DNA of 64,000 bases from JBAZOB01 sp041648895 (GCA_041648895.1 JBAZOB010000001.1:1-64000); one strand, 5' to 3'. Counted from the first letter of the stretch, positions 35,708 through 44,211 are shown. The notes: a model not told the origin generated them from the letters alone. Numbers and translations: made by a program.

Positions 35708-35763
35708 GTAAAGTTTAGTAATCAGCTAAGTGATTTAGGGGTATTGTGGATTAGTTTTTATAT

Positions 35764-35795
35764 AAAACTGTATTTTTACAGTTTTTATTTTGTTT
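35764..35795 (+). terminator. Intrinsic terminator after the zincin/small-gene pair
   Basis: Stem AAAACTGTA/TACAGTTTT followed by a T-rich stretch (TATTTTGTTTT). Confidence 0.75.
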
Positions 35796-35906
35796 TAAGC
35801 TTACTTTGATAGAATTAATATAGAATAATTTATCAGATTAAAATTTGTAATTCGTCCGCCCGAGGCGGATGCGCCTTGGGCGCATAATTTGTAATTAAAA
35901 AGTTGT

Positions 35907-38105
35907 ATGAAAAAGAATATTTTGTTTTTAGCGCTGATATTAACCATGCTAATGTCAAATTTGAATATGGTGCGGGCGGCTGATTATCAGGCGCAGTGGA
36001 CAGGGCAAAGTGAGTATTTGACCATGACAGAAGGTGAGGAACAGACGGTGTGGGTGGAGTTTAAAAATACCGGTAGTGCCGATTGGCGGCAAACTGGTCA
36101 GAACGCGGTGCATTTGGGAACGGCGAAAAATCTAGACCGGGCCAGTTCTTTTTATGATAATACTTCGTGGTTAACCAGTAATCGGATTGAGATGAAGCAA
36201 TCGGTGATTCATCCCGGTGAAACGGCTCGTTTTGAGTTTAAGATTAAGGCTCCATATAACTCGGGTGTTTATCAAGAATATTTTCGATTGGTAGCGGAGA
36301 ATGTATCTTGGTTAAATGATGTCGGTTTATATTGGGAATGGCGGGTGATCGGGGCGGCCGGTTATGAGGACATGTGTATGAGTCGGGATAGCGTGGTTCA
36401 GTCAAGCGGGTGTGTGGTGCCCGAGCCGTGGATGTATGATTCGACTTGGAATGGTCAAAGTAAATATTTAACTTTGGCTCCGGGCGAGAGTCGAGAAGTG
36501 TGGGTGGAATTTGTTAATGATGGGGTAGCGACTTGGTATCAGAACGGTGATTTTGCGGTTCATTTAGGTACCGCCAATCCAATTGATAGAAATAGTAATT
36601 TTGTCGATACTGATTGGCTTTCTACCAATCGGTTGGTTTTGGAACAAACCAGCGTTAAGCCGGGCGAGACGGGTCGTTTTTCTTTTACGGTTAAGGCTCC
36701 AACTAAAACGGGTGTTTATTATGAATATTTCCGGCCGGTGGTAGAAAATGTATCTTGGTTGCGCGATCAGGGGGTGTATTGGATGTTTGAAGTAGCGAAC
36801 GCGGCCAATGATGATTCTTCGGATGATGATGCGGTTAGCGATAGTTGGGCGGCTAAGTTGATTGAACAAACTGGAAATCCGACTTTTGTGGTCGGTGAGG
36901 AAGCGGAAGAATATTTAACAGTGAAATACAAAAATATTGGCCAAACGACATGGGAAAAAAGTGGCAGTAACGTGGTCCAGTTGGCGACTAGCCAACCCAA
37001 TGACCGCAATAGCGGTTTTATGACGAGTGATTGGCTCAATAGTCATCGGATTGCAATGCAGGAGAGTAGTGTGGCGCCGGGTGAGTACGCGACTTTTAAA
37101 TTTCGGGTATCTCCGGGGGAGACAGTAGCTCTGGGGACGCATAATGAACATTTTAATTTGGTGGCCAATGACAATTTCTGGTTTAGCGGGGTGGGGGTGG
37201 CCTGGAACATGGTTTTGGCGGGGGTGTCGGATGCGGTGGTAGTGACGGCCGATGGTAATTTTGATGTGAAAGATGGGGTAACGGGCAGTGTTTTGGCCAC
37301 TTTGAGTTCAGGGCAAAAAGTTAATGTCAAATATGCTGGTGGCAATTATCAAATAACTTGGCCGGGTGGGTCTAAAAGTACTAGTAACTATGTGCGGCTA
37401 ACGGGTAAAAATGGGGCGATTATGGAGGTAGTTTCATATAACGATATTAAATCATGGAATAGCAGTCTCAATGATAATAAATTTCGGGATACGATTGAGG
37501 TGCGTTATTCGACCAATACCAATCAATTGTGGGTGATCAATGAATTACCCTTGGAAGATTATGTGGCGGGAGTGGCGGAGACGGGTAACTCTTCACCGAC
37601 AGAATTTTTAAAAGCCATGACGATTGCTGAGCGAACTTACGTGATTTATCATCATAACCGTGGGGGACGTCATCCGGAAAATTATGTTGATCTGTACAAT
37701 AGCGTCAACGGAAATGGTGATGACCAGGTTTATCGCGGCTATGGCTTTGAACAGCGCAATGATGAGGTGACCGAGGCAGCTGCCGATACAGTTGGTAAAG
37801 TGGTGACATATAACAATAATGTAGTCGTGACACCCTATTTTTCACATGCCGATGGCCGCACTCGCAGCTACAAAGAGGTGTGGGGTAGTGACGTGGCCTG
37901 GTGTGTGTCAGTTGACGATCCTTATACAGCGGGGATGAGTTTGCTTGGTCATGGCGTAGGTATGAGTGCTTTAGGGGCGCAGATGTTTGCGGAAAAAGAG
38001 GGCAAAACTTATGACTGGATTTTAAAATATTATTATACTGGTATCGATATCTCCAATTATGATACAGCGAGTGAGAGAATCAGGGTCGGGATTTATCATT
38101 TGTAA
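35907..38105 (+). CDS. SpoIID/LytB-domain wall protein with three Ig-like repeats
   Basis: 732 residues from ATG 35907. A signal peptide (KKNILFLALILTMLMSNLNM, then VRAADY) is followed by three Ig-like domains of about 110 residues. The first has VWVEFKNTGSADW and YQEYFRLVAENVSWLND; the second has VWVEFVNDGVATW and YYEYFRPVVENVSW. The C-terminal 280 residues are a SpoIID domain: LPLEDYVAGVAE, KAMTIAERTYVIYH and GHGVGMSALGAQMFA. SpoIID proteins are lytic transglycosylases acting on stripped glycan, and the amidase at 30385 would strip it, so the two may work in sequence. They also share the Ig-like module, probably a common wall anchor. Confidence 0.88.
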   Translation: MKKNILFLALILTMLMSNLNMVRAADYQAQWTGQSEYLTMTEGEEQTVWVEFKNTGSADWRQTGQNAVHLGTAKNLDRASSFYDNTSWLTSNRIEMKQSVIHPGETARFEFKIKAPYNSGVYQEYFRLVAENVSWLNDVGLYWEWRVIGAAGYEDMCMSRDSVVQSSGCVVPEPWMYDSTWNGQSKYLTLAPGESREVWVEFVNDGVATWYQNGDFAVHLGTANPIDRNSNFVDTDWLSTNRLVLEQTSVKPGETGRFSFTVKAPTKTGVYYEYFRPVVENVSWLRDQGVYWMFEVANAANDDSSDDDAVSDSWAAKLIEQTGNPTFVVGEEAEEYLTVKYKNIGQTTWEKSGSNVVQLATSQPNDRNSGFMTSDWLNSHRIAMQESSVAPGEYATFKFRVSPGETVALGTHNEHFNLVANDNFWFSGVGVAWNMVLAGVSDAVVVTADGNFDVKDGVTGSVLATLSSGQKVNVKYAGGNYQITWPGGSKSTSNYVRLTGKNGAIMEVVSYNDIKSWNSSLNDNKFRDTIEVRYSTNTNQLWVINELPLEDYVAGVAETGNSSPTEFLKAMTIAERTYVIYHHNRGGRHPENYVDLYNSVNGNGDDQVYRGYGFEQRNDEVTEAAADTVGKVVTYNNNVVVTPYFSHADGRTRSYKEVWGSDVAWCVSVDDPYTAGMSLLGHGVGMSALGAQMFAEKEGKTYDWILKYYYTGIDISNYDTASERIRVGIYHL

Positions 38106-38120
38106 TTCCTAATTTCTAAC

Positions 38121-38681
38121 ATGAGATTATTTTCTAAAATTGGCAAAAGGAAACGACGGACGGGGCGGATGAAGCAGAAGTCCAGTTGGTTGGATGGTAT
38201 TCTTAAGAAAGCCAAACGGACAAATAAACGGGTAATCAAGCGAACGGTGCGAGGGGGGAATGGGCCGGCGGTTAAATCTTTTTTTGACTACCGTACTTTT
38301 TTGCGGTCGCGGCTTTTTAATGTTTCATTGATGATAGTGGCTGGCTATATGATATTTTTGACGGGACGGGAGGCTTTGGCCAATTACTATCAGTCAAAAC
38401 AAATTGCCAAGATTGAAACGGAAAATAAAACTATTGAACAGAAAAATGAGGAATTAAAGTATCTTTTGGAGTATTATAAGACTGAGACCTTTGCGGAATT
38501 GGAGGCCAGACGGTATTTGAATTTAAAAAAACCGGGAGAAAGTGTGGCGATTGTTCCAGTTGATATGAATGAGATGCCGGTTGATGAGGGACAACAACCG
38601 CCAGAATTAAAAGCGCGACCCAATTATAAGAAGTGGATCGATTTTATTTTTGCCGATATTAGTTCACTGCCGGATAATTAA
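38121..38681 (+). CDS. FtsB/DivIC-like septum formation initiator
   Basis: 186 residues from ATG 38121. A very basic 60-residue cytoplasmic tail is followed by one membrane helix (about 73-90) and a coiled coil (KIETENKTIEQKNEELKYLL). The LEARRYLNLKKPGESVAIVP segment after it is the standard FtsB/DivIC ending. It should bridge divisome proteins at the outer face of the membrane. The long basic tail is unusual for the family. It follows the SpoIID gene by 15 nt, tying wall remodelling to division. Confidence 0.82.
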   Translation: MRLFSKIGKRKRRTGRMKQKSSWLDGILKKAKRTNKRVIKRTVRGGNGPAVKSFFDYRTFLRSRLFNVSLMIVAGYMIFLTGREALANYYQSKQIAKIETENKTIEQKNEELKYLLEYYKTETFAELEARRYLNLKKPGESVAIVPVDMNEMPVDEGQQPPELKARPNYKKWIDFIFADISSLPDN

Positions 38682-38908
38682 TTACAAATGACAAATGGCA
38701 GATTACAAATCACGAATGACGAATTGAATTAGTCATATATCATTTATTTTAATTAATGGCAGCAAAAGTTTGGTCGGTGGTGTTAATATGGATCTATTTA
38801 ATAATAGTAAGTTTTATGGCTAGCCATATAATTAAAATAAATGATATATGACTAATTCAATTCGTCATTCGTGATTTGTAATCTGCCATTTGTCATTTGT
38901 AATTAATT
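38676..38908. repeat. Hairpin element E, copy 1 (80-bp perfect inverted repeat)
   Basis: Arms 38676-38755 and 38829-38908 are perfectly complementary over 80 bp. The 73-nt loop holds AGTTTGGTCGGTG and the small palindrome TATGGCTAGCCATA. It fills the whole gap between the FtsB-like gene and tRNA-Ser. A homologous element is at 47764-47959. Confidence 0.93.
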
Positions 38909-38911
38909 TAA

Positions 38912-38998
38912 GGAAGGGTGGGAGAGCGGTTTAATCCGCACGCTTGGAAAGCGTGTATGGCCGCAAGGTCATCGAGGGTTCAAATCCCTCCCCTTCCG
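38912..38998 (+). tRNA. tRNA-Ser (GGA)
   Basis: 87 nt, class II, with acceptor GGAAGGG/CCCTTCC, discriminator G, anticodon GGA in the CTTGGAAAG loop and a long variable arm. No CCA is encoded. Starts 3 nt after hairpin element E. Confidence 0.95.
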
Positions 38999-39057
38999 TT
39001 TATATAAAAGGGATGCGAAATTTACACCCCTCTTTCTTAAATCAATATCAAAGGGTG

Positions 39058-39074
39058 AATCCCTCCCCTTCCGT
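39058..39074 (+). repeat. Second copy of the tRNA-Ser 3' end
   Basis: AATCCCTCCCCTTCCGT repeats the last 17 nt around the tRNA-Ser 3' end (38983-38999) 75 bp downstream, like a leftover attachment site. Followed by a GC hairpin. Confidence 0.7.
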
Positions 39075-39078
39075 CTTC

Positions 39079-39116
39079 GACCGCCATAGCTTGAGCGACG
39101 GCGGGTTTTGTTATCA
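39079..39116 (+). repeat. GC-rich hairpin downstream of tRNA-Ser
   Basis: ACCGCCATAGCTTGAGCGAC through GGCGGGTTTTG forms a stem followed by a short T run. It could terminate tRNA-Ser transcription, or be another dispersed palindrome family. Confidence 0.5.
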
Positions 39117-39175
39117 TAATAATTGTTTTTTCAGGGGTGAGATTTTTTAGCGTATTCGTAATTCCTATTTTTTTT

Positions 39176-40462
39176 ATGAAAAAGCGTCATTTTCAAAACA
39201 AATTAATTGCTGAGTTATTGAGTAATTGTCAAAAGGTTCCGGCTCGCTGTCCGCATTTTTTGGATTGTGGTGGGTGTAGCTATCAGGATTTTACCTATGG
39301 TGATCAAATTAAGGTTAAGGAAAAAAAATTAAAGGAACTGTTTGGTGATTTGACGGCTGATACAAATGTATCATTTCAGGGCGGGCAGGAGTATGGTTAC
39401 CGGACGCGGATGGATTATATTGTTTCCAGTCAGGGATTGGGCCTGCGGCGCAAGCGGCGTTTTGATCAAGTGGTGGATTTACATGAATGTCATCTGATTG
39501 ATCCGGCGATATTTGGTTTTTTAAGATCAATCTATGAAGAGGGGATAAAGATCGGATTAATACCGTATGATTTGCAGTCAAAAACGGGATTTTGGCGATA
39601 TCTTTCGGTGCGGGTCAATGAGAAAAATGATTTTATGGTTATAGTCAATACGACCAGTGATGAGAAATTGTATCCCTTGGTGGATGAATTAATTGAAAAA
39701 ATTACAAATAATATTGTCGGGGCGGGTTTTTCCCGCCTGCAATTGTGTGAGAAAGGGCGGGAGAACCCCGCCCGTACGAAAGTGGGTAATTTAGTTTCAA
39801 TATATCATCTGATCAATGATGGATTAAATGATGACAATTTTGGTGAGGTGAGGCGGTGGTGGGGGGAAGAATTTTTAAAATTTAAAATTTTAAATCCTGG
39901 ATCCGTGTCCAGGACAAGCTTTAAATTTAAAATAGGGCCGAATACTTTTTTTCAAAATAGTATAGAATTGTTGAATGGTCTAATAACTAAATTGGTCGGA
40001 TATATTGATGCCGATGATCAAGTGTTGGATTTGTATTGCGGGGTGGGAACGTTGTCATTGCCGGTGGCCAAAAAAGCGAAGCAAGTTTTGGGGGTGGAAT
40101 TGATGGCGGAGAGTATTGAGTTGGCGAAGTTAAATGCGATAGATAATGGTATAACCAATGTTGATTTTGTGGTGGGAGAGGTGGAAAAAATAATTACGAA
40201 TGACGAATTACGAATTAGGAATTATGATGCATTAGTTTTGGATCCGCCACGTAAAGGACTGGAAAAGGCAGCCAGTGAGATAATGGAAATGGATTTACAG
40301 AAAATTGTGTATATGTCATGCAATCCACTGACTTTAAAGAAAGATCTGGAGGTTTTAACAAAAAAATATCGATTGGTGGAAGCAAGCTGGTGGGATCTTT
40401 ACCCGCAGACACCACATGTGGAAGGTTTGTGTTTATTGGTGGGCGATGGTGTCGAACTCTAG
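39176..40462 (+). CDS. 23S rRNA (uracil-C5)-methyltransferase, TrmA/RlmD family
   Basis: 428 residues from ATG 39176; upstream codons are repeat-derived. An iron-sulfur cluster motif is present (CPHFLDCGGC, with a further Cys in LHECHLID). SAM motif is VLDLYCGVGTLSLPVA. Catalytic parts are FFQNSIEL, LDPPRKG and MSCNP with the nucleophilic Cys. It methylates uracil in rRNA or tRNA; RlmD, RlmC and TrmA cannot be told apart by eye, though the Fe-S motif favours RlmC/RlmD. Three repeat insertions lie in frame: VGAGFSRLQL...GRENPARTKVG (39717), LNPGSVSRTSF (39890) and ITNDELRIRNYDA (40193). The 3' end overlaps the convergent fkbM-type gene by 30 bp. Confidence 0.9.
   Translation: MKKRHFQNKLIAELLSNCQKVPARCPHFLDCGGCSYQDFTYGDQIKVKEKKLKELFGDLTADTNVSFQGGQEYGYRTRMDYIVSSQGLGLRRKRRFDQVVDLHECHLIDPAIFGFLRSIYEEGIKIGLIPYDLQSKTGFWRYLSVRVNEKNDFMVIVNTTSDEKLYPLVDELIEKITNNIVGAGFSRLQLCEKGRENPARTKVGNLVSIYHLINDGLNDDNFGEVRRWWGEEFLKFKILNPGSVSRTSFKFKIGPNTFFQNSIELLNGLITKLVGYIDADDQVLDLYCGVGTLSLPVAKKAKQVLGVELMAESIELAKLNAIDNGITNVDFVVGEVEKIITNDELRIRNYDALVLDPPRKGLEKAASEIMEMDLQKIVYMSCNPLTLKKDLEVLTKKYRLVEASWWDLYPQTPHVEGLCLLVGDGVEL
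39717..39780. repeat. Palindromic insertion inside the rRNA methyltransferase gene
   Basis: GTCGGGGCGGGTTTTTCCCG, then later GGGCGGGAGAACCCCGCCCG: inverted GC arms of the B-related type. In frame, it codes for about 21 residues between two conserved blocks. Confidence 0.75.
40193..40225. repeat. Family D (intergenic-type) words inside coding sequence
   Basis: TTACGAATGACGAATTACGA and neighbouring bases, the same words that fill spacers in this genome. Here they encode ITNDELRIRNY within the SAM domain, just before the LDPPRKG motif. Confidence 0.75.
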
Positions 40463-41056
40463 TGGTATTATTTGGTAATTGGCTTGTGCAAGTAGTTGGT
40501 GACTGTCTTTTTTTTCTGATGTGGTTAAGTGGCGGTGTTCATAGTGAATGATATCAGGTTTAATCAGGGAAAAATCAATTGATTTTATAATTTGATAATC
40601 ATAGCCCTCTGTGTCGATTTGGAGTAGATTTAGTTGGTCAATATGATGATCTTGGATAAGATTATTGAATGTTTGGCTGGGAACCGTGATCGATTCAATT
40701 TCATTGGTATTCATCCGGCCAATATCGCCCCGATCGCGAGCCATAGTGGCAAAGCAGTTTTTCCAGTTTTCGGTGAGAGTATCCTGTTTGGGGCGATATA
40801 GTTTGACTGGTTGGTTATGATTGGAAATAGCCAGGTTCAATATTTTTATTTGTGGTGGTTGGTATTTTTTGGTTAATTGAGAGTAGTATTCCGGCTGGGG
40901 TTCGATGATTATCCCTGACCAGTGGTATGGTTGAATAAATTGATGGATAGGGTCATCAAAGACACCATCAAAACCACCAATTTGGATAAAAAACATATTT
41001 TGGCGGCGGGATGGAGGAAGTTGATTAATAAATTGGGCAAAAGTTTTTACAGGCAT
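40433..41056 (-). CDS. FkbM-family SAM methyltransferase
   Basis: 207 residues from ATG 41056. It begins near the SAM fold: FFIQIGGFDGVFDDPI is the FkbM motif I with IGGFDG in the usual IGAxxG place, followed by GIIIEPQPEYY. LLQIDTEGYDYQIIKSIDF is the second hallmark (D-x-EG-x-D). The family O-methylates sugars and small molecules. Transcribed toward the rRNA methyltransferase, the last 10 codons of both genes overlap. It diverges from rsmE with only 22 bp between starts, too short for two ordinary promoters, so leaderless transcripts are possible. Confidence 0.85.
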   Translation of the reverse strand: MPVKTFAQFINQLPPSRRQNMFFIQIGGFDGVFDDPIHQFIQPYHWSGIIIEPQPEYYSQLTKKYQPPQIKILNLAISNHNQPVKLYRPKQDTLTENWKNCFATMARDRGDIGRMNTNEIESITVPSQTFNNLIQDHHIDQLNLLQIDTEGYDYQIIKSIDFSLIKPDIIHYEHRHLTTSEKKDSHQLLAQANYQIIPLEFDTIAHQ

Positions 41057-41078
41057 ATGTAATTATTATAAACCAAAT

Positions 41079-41867
41079 ATGAGAGGAAACAGCGATCGAT
41101 TTTATATCAAAAAAGGATTGGGGGAAGATTTATTATTGATTAATGATTTTGGCTTGATTAAGCAATGGCGGCGGGTATTGCGGTTGAATGAGGGTGACGT
41201 GTTGCGGTTGTTTGATGGCAGTGGTTGGGAATATATTTACGAAATAATATTAGCCCATGGTAATGGTAGGGGCACGGTGCCCGTGCCCAAAACCGCGGGG
41301 ATAAATTTGCAATTAGTCAATAAAAGATATGTCAAAGAGACAAAGAATAAAATAATTTTGGGATTTGGTTTATTGAAAAATCATGAACGAACCGAGTGGA
41401 TAATCGAGAAATGTACGGAGTTGGGGGTAGATGAATTTCAACCATTAATTACCGAGTATTCGCAAATTAACATCTTTAAAAATCGGACCAGGTTGGAGAA
41501 AAAAATTGTTGAAGCCAGTGAGCAGTCCGGCCGGGTACGTTTACCAAAAATGAATGACGAATTACAAATGACGAATTATAAACCAAATGATCAAAATATT
41601 AATGTGTGCATGGATGTAGGGGCGACCCTCGCGGTCGCCCAGGGCGGGCGCCAGGCCCGCCCCTACAATAATGGTGGCGCCGGGGTTATCCCGCCCGATT
41701 TTACCGGTAATATTTTGTTATTGGTTGGTCCGGAAGGAGGCTGGAGCGAGACAGAAAGAAAATGGTTAAGCGATCAGAAATTTAAATTCTGGTCAATTAA
41801 TAATAATATTCTCCGGGCCGAGACGGCGGCGGTGGTGGGCGTGGGGATTTTAAAATGTCACCTTTGA
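41079..41867 (+). CDS. rsmE: 16S rRNA (uracil-N3)-methyltransferase RsmE
   Basis: 262 residues from ATG 41079, a little longer than typical because of insertions. The PUA-like N terminus (VLRLNEGDVLRLFDGSGWEY) leads to the SPOUT domain: GLLKNHERTEWIIEKCTELG, LLVGPEGGWSETE and the knot-forming LRAETAAVVGVGIL. It methylates U1498 of 16S rRNA in E. coli numbering. Three insertions are repeat-derived: GRGTVPVPKT (41268), NDELQMTNYK (41552) and VGATLAVAQGGRQARPY (41617). They fall outside the SAM/knot motifs. A terminator overlaps the stop codon. Confidence 0.92.
   Translation: MRGNSDRFYIKKGLGEDLLLINDFGLIKQWRRVLRLNEGDVLRLFDGSGWEYIYEIILAHGNGRGTVPVPKTAGINLQLVNKRYVKETKNKIILGFGLLKNHERTEWIIEKCTELGVDEFQPLITEYSQINIFKNRTRLEKKIVEASEQSGRVRLPKMNDELQMTNYKPNDQNINVCMDVGATLAVAQGGRQARPYNNGGAGVIPPDFTGNILLLVGPEGGWSETERKWLSDQKFKFWSINNNILRAETAAVVGVGILKCHL
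41268..41290. repeat. Family B-like palindrome inside rsmE
   Basis: GTAGGGGCACGGTGCCCGTG plus CCC: a shorter core than in the giant gene. Encodes GRGTVPVP in frame. Confidence 0.8.
41617..41666. repeat. B-related double palindrome inside rsmE
   Basis: GTAGGGGCGACCCTCGCGGT, CGCCCAGGGCGGGCG and CAGGCCCGCCCCTAC: nested inverted GC arms coding about 17 residues in frame, just before the SPOUT knot motif. Confidence 0.82.
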
Positions 41868-41885
41868 GCAAAGGTGACATTTTTC
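41852..41885 (+). terminator. Intrinsic terminator of rsmE
   Basis: AAATGTCACCTTTG pairs with CAAAGGTGACATTT, followed by a T run. The stem includes the last codons and TGA stop of rsmE. Confidence 0.85.
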
Positions 41886-41901
41886 ATTTATTTATAATTT
41901 A

Positions 41902-42543
41902 TTATGGGGCGTACCAGTCGATGGGATCGACGTTTTGGTAGTGGTCGCTGTCTTCGACAACGATATCGATATAATCGTGGGAGGGGCAACCAATGTCCAA
42001 GCCACAAGTGACAAATTCGCTGTAGTAGGCTTTGTAGCTTGAGTCACCCAAGTAGGCATAGATGTTATAGGTGCCGGGTGGGACGACTAACTTGTAGCCG
42101 CGGCCGGCGGTGTATTTGGGGTCATCGATTAGATTAATAGTGCAAATATCATTGAAATTACCGGAGGTCTCTTGAGCGCAAACGGTCATGTCGGGAATAA
42201 CTTCAGAGGGGTAAGAAAGGCTGCCTTCAATGGTGCCCGATGGGTTTGATTCTTCAATTGAATTTTTATCAACACTGGGATCGGTTTGATCGGAATCATC
42301 GTTTAATTTTTCCAGTTCTTTTTCGAGTTTCTCCAGTTCATCGGTAAAGGAATTGTCGAGTTGGTTGTTGGTTGTTTCCTGGACTATCTTTTGGCTGACA
42401 AAATAACCGCCGGCGATAGCCAGTATCGCGGATAGTATTGCCAAGATAACGGGTATAAGAATACAGGCGCCAATTATCCACCAGATGGTGTTATTTTTGG
42501 AAGGAGAAGCTTGATTGGAATTAGGGGTTTGGTTGGCTGACAT
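41902..42543 (-). CDS. Single-pass membrane protein with extracellular beta domain
   Basis: 213 residues from ATG 42543. A polar Asn/Ser/Pro N terminus is followed by one strong membrane helix (about 20-50), a coiled coil (DELEKLEKELEKLNDD), an acidic linker and a C-terminal beta domain of about 90 residues. Four Cys (TVCAQE, NDICTI, VTCGLDIGCP) may form two disulfides. The segment YKLVVPPGTYNIYAYLGD resembles carboxypeptidase-regulatory-like or PEGA beta sandwiches. Function unknown; outside location is inferred. It starts 15 nt downstream of the pyrG stop. Confidence 0.7.
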   Translation of the reverse strand: MSANQTPNSNQASPSKNNTIWWIIGACILIPVILAILSAILAIAGGYFVSQKIVQETTNNQLDNSFTDELEKLEKELEKLNDDSDQTDPSVDKNSIEESNPSGTIEGSLSYPSEVIPDMTVCAQETSGNFNDICTINLIDDPKYTAGRGYKLVVPPGTYNIYAYLGDSSYKAYYSEFVTCGLDIGCPSHDYIDIVVEDSDHYQNVDPIDWYAP

Positions 42544-42558
42544 ATTTCTAATTTGTAA

Positions 42559-44211
42559 TTATTTAAGGCTGTGTTTAATAAAATTAACAAAAAGTGGATG
42601 GGGGGCAAGGGGGCGGGATTTGTATTCGGGGTGAAATTGAACGCCGACAAAGAAGGGATGAATTTTATTGGATAGTTCGATGGCTTCGACTAGCTCGCCG
42701 TCGGGGGAGGTGCCGGCAATAATGAGACCGGCTTTTTCGAGTTGTTTGCGGTATTTATTATTGAATTCGTAGCGGTGGCGGTGTCTTTCACTGACAATGT
42801 ATTGGTTGGTGGCTGATTTATCAGTTGAATATTTAAGATATGATTCGGCTAGTTTAGTTTTGGGTTGAAGCACGCAGGGATAGGCGCCGAGGCGAATAGT
42901 GCCGCCGTACTGATGTTTGGCGAGATATTCTTTTTGACGGGGCATAATGTGAATGACGGGATATTTGGTTTGAGAATTAACTTCTTCGCTGTTGGCTTGG
43001 TCGAGCCGGCAAACATGACGGGCAAATTCAATCACGGCCATTTGCATACCGAAACAAAGTCCTAAAAATGGTATTTTTTTCTCCCGCAGGTATCTGATAG
43101 CGGCAATTTTGCCTTCCACGCCGCGTGATCCCCAGCCTTGCGGGATGATGACGCCATCAAAATCGGCTAATTTTTTGACGTTGGCGGGATTTTTTTCAAA
43201 ATCGGCCGAATTAATCCAGGTAAATTCCGGTTGTACCTGGTTGGCCCAGGCGCCGTGTTTGACAGCTTCGATAACTGATATATACGAATCAGATAAGGTA
43301 AAGTTGCCAATGTCGAAATATTTCCCTACCATGGCGATTTTGACTGTTTTTTTGATGCCGTCAATTTTCTTGATCAGATTGTGCCAGGTGGAAAATTCAT
43401 TTTTTTTCGGTTGAAGATTTAGTTTTTTGATAATTTTGTCATCCAGTTGTTGATCTTTGAATATACCGGGAATGCGGTAGATAGTATCGACGTTGGGGTT
43501 GGAGATGATGTTTTCGACGTCGATACTGCAGTTGCGAGCCAAGGTGGCGCGGCGCGGTTCGTCCATATAGGTGTCGGCGCGGCCGATGATGAAATCAGGC
43601 ATGACGCCGGAGCTCATCAGGGTGCGGACGGAGGTTTGAACGGGTTTAGATTTCATTTCGCCCAGGAAAGAAGGGATAGGAAGATAGCCAACATGGACAT
43701 GAATGACGTCGTTTTTGTGGCGGTATTTCATGATACGGTTGGCTTCAATAAATAATATATTTTGATATTCACCGACGGTGCCACCAATTTCAATGAGTAC
43801 TACCTCAGCTTTACTAACCCGGCCGGCTTCTTCAAAGCGGCGGATCATTTCCTCGGGGACATGGGGCACAATTTCCACGTCTTCGCCTTCATATTCAAAA
43901 GCTCTTTCTTTGCGAATAATTTCTTGATAGACCATGCCATTGGTGAGGTAGTTGGCACGTTTTAGATCGCTGTTTATAAATCTCTCATAGTTGCCAATGT
44001 CCTGGTCGCATTCTAGGCCGTCGTCGGTAACAAAAACTTCGCCGTGTTCCTGTGGGCGGATGGTGCCGGCGTCGACGTTCATGTAGGCGTCGCATTTGAC
44101 GCAAGTAACGCGGATGCCTTTGGATTTTAGTAGTAGAGCAATGGAAGCGGTGGTAATTCCTTTTCCTAAACCCGAAATTACCCCACCGGAGACAAATATG
44201 TATTTGGTCAT
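42559..44211 (-). CDS. pyrG: CTP synthase
   Basis: 550 residues from ATG 44211 (MTKYIFVSGGV); the frame is open 7 codons further but the family starts here. The synthetase domain has GGVISGLGKGITTAS (P-loop) and the metal/UTP region HGEVFVTDDGLECDQDIGNY. The glutaminase domain has the nucleophile motif LGLCFGMQM and the VQFHPEY histidine. It turns UTP into CTP using glutamine. KCDAYMNVDAGTIRPQEHGE differs from the common [20 protein letters not shown] at several places; similar variants occur, as I recall, in other CPR genomes. Divergent from dnaG. Confidence 0.95.
   Translation of the reverse strand: MTKYIFVSGGVISGLGKGITTASIALLLKSKGIRVTCVKCDAYMNVDAGTIRPQEHGEVFVTDDGLECDQDIGNYERFINSDLKRANYLTNGMVYQEIIRKERAFEYEGEDVEIVPHVPEEMIRRFEEAGRVSKAEVVLIEIGGTVGEYQNILFIEANRIMKYRHKNDVIHVHVGYLPIPSFLGEMKSKPVQTSVRTLMSSGVMPDFIIGRADTYMDEPRRATLARNCSIDVENIISNPNVDTIYRIPGIFKDQQLDDKIIKKLNLQPKKNEFSTWHNLIKKIDGIKKTVKIAMVGKYFDIGNFTLSDSYISVIEAVKHGAWANQVQPEFTWINSADFEKNPANVKKLADFDGVIIPQGWGSRGVEGKIAAIRYLREKKIPFLGLCFGMQMAVIEFARHVCRLDQANSEEVNSQTKYPVIHIMPRQKEYLAKHQYGGTIRLGAYPCVLQPKTKLAESYLKYSTDKSATNQYIVSERHRHRYEFNNKYRKQLEKAGLIIAGTSPDGELVEAIELSNKIHPFFVGVQFHPEYKSRPLAPHPLFVNFIKHSLK

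Noticed and set aside
38944..39150. Open frame through tRNA-Ser containing EGSNPSPS
   Set aside because: This peptide is a known product of translating a tRNA gene; the tRNA explains the sequence.
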